DNA of 6,205 nt from Verrucomicrobiota bacterium (GTDB taxonomy: Bacteria > Verrucomicrobiota > Verrucomicrobiia > Limisphaerales > UBA9464), in the NCBI GenBank assembly GCA_947454295.1, contig CANGMO010000142.1, positions 1 through 6,205 of the forward strand, read 5' to 3'. The notes below the pieces were generated by a model. The model did no database searches. It saw only the letters and a program-made list of their open reading frames with translations, and had not been told where the DNA came from. The position numbers and the translations under genes are program-made. Below are positions 5,901 through 6,205 of this stretch, piece by piece. Position 1 is the first letter of the stretch. The number at the start of each line of letters is the position of its first letter.

Positions 5901-6205
5901 GCGCCCCGAGTTCATCCGCCGCAGCCCCAGCACCGCGAATCCTGCTGGTGGACGACCAACCGTCCAACCTCACCGTCTTGACCGCGGCGCTCGAACCATC
6001 CGGCTACGAAATCCTCGCCGCCTCGAGTGGCCTCGCCGCCCTCAAGGTTGCGGAGAGGGCGCGCCCGGATCTCATCCTGCTGGATGTGTTGATGCCCGAT
6101 CTCGACGGCCTCGAAACCTGCCGCCGACTCAAGGCCTGCGCCGCCACCGCGGACATTCCGGTGATGTTTATCACGGCGCGCACCGAGATGGCGGGGGTGG
6201 TGGAG
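5897..6205 (+). CDS. Receiver-domain response regulator (partial, N-terminus only)
   Basis: The ATG at 5897 overlaps the kinase stop codon in an ATGA arrangement, the classic mark of translational coupling, and the frame stays open for 103 codons to the right edge. After a Ser/Ala/Pro-rich leader (1-13) comes a CheY-like receiver. It has ILLVDDQPSN (15-24, acidic D19/D20), phospho-acceptor D63 in LLDVLMPDLDG (61-71) and switch Thr T93 in MFITAR (90-95). The conserved Lys lies beyond the window. The text DIPVMFITART.. near the end resembles receivers that are N-terminal to larger output modules such as histidine kinase, nucleotide cyclase or HD-GYP domains, so the full product could be long. 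The output cannot be known from this fragment. It is most likely a phosphotransfer partner of the preceding hybrid kinase. Confidence 0.9.
   Translation, partial: MSAPSSSAAAPAPRILLVDDQPSNLTVLTAALEPSGYEILAASSGLAALKVAERARPDLILLDVLMPDLDGLETCRRLKACAATADIPVMFITARTEMAGVVE

Overview
This is a GC-rich bacterial chromosomal fragment. Its style points to Verrucomicrobiota or a related PVC-group bacterium. The clues are a secreted DUF6807-type protein, a large CHASE-domain hybrid histidine kinase whose catalytic-core wording is typical of that group, and strong C/G preference at third codon positions. This taxonomic placement is an inference from protein style; no rRNA or other marker is present.

Layout, left to right. 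Positions 1-532 (minus) hold the N-terminal part of a secreted DUF6807 protein that runs off the left edge. Positions 622-2259 (minus) encode a CoA-disulfide/persulfide reductase of the FAD-NAD(P)H disulfide reductase family with a fused C-terminal rhodanese domain. Directly upstream of it, with a 3-nt gap, 2263-2913 (minus) encodes a membrane-anchored YgaP-like rhodanese. A 27-bp intergenic strip, 2914-2940, separates this two-gene operon from a divergent ArsR-family repressor gene at 2941-3264 (plus). A perfect 8+8 bp inverted repeat fills that strip. It lies exactly in the spacer of a near-consensus sigma-70 promoter that drives the sulfur operon. Positions 3390-5900 (plus) encode a two-TM CHASE-HisKA-HATPase-REC hybrid sensor kinase. 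It overlaps by 4 nt (ATGA) with a receiver-domain response regulator that begins at 5897 and leaves the window.

How it fits together. The centre looks like a compact self-regulated reactive-sulfur (persulfide) homeostasis module. The ArsR protein would sit on the operator and block the divergent promoter. When it senses its ligand, probably a reactive sulfur species or a thiophilic metal, it would release expression of the membrane rhodanese and the CoADR-rhodanese fusion, which move and reduce sulfane sulfur. The right side is a separate two-component signalling operon. I see no sequence evidence that it is functionally tied to the sulfur module. I found no mobile element, CRISPR array, tRNA or rRNA. 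Nothing here clearly amounts to a new system. The most informative parts are the very tight divergent control region and a perfect hairpin sitting on the kinase gene's translation-initiation region.
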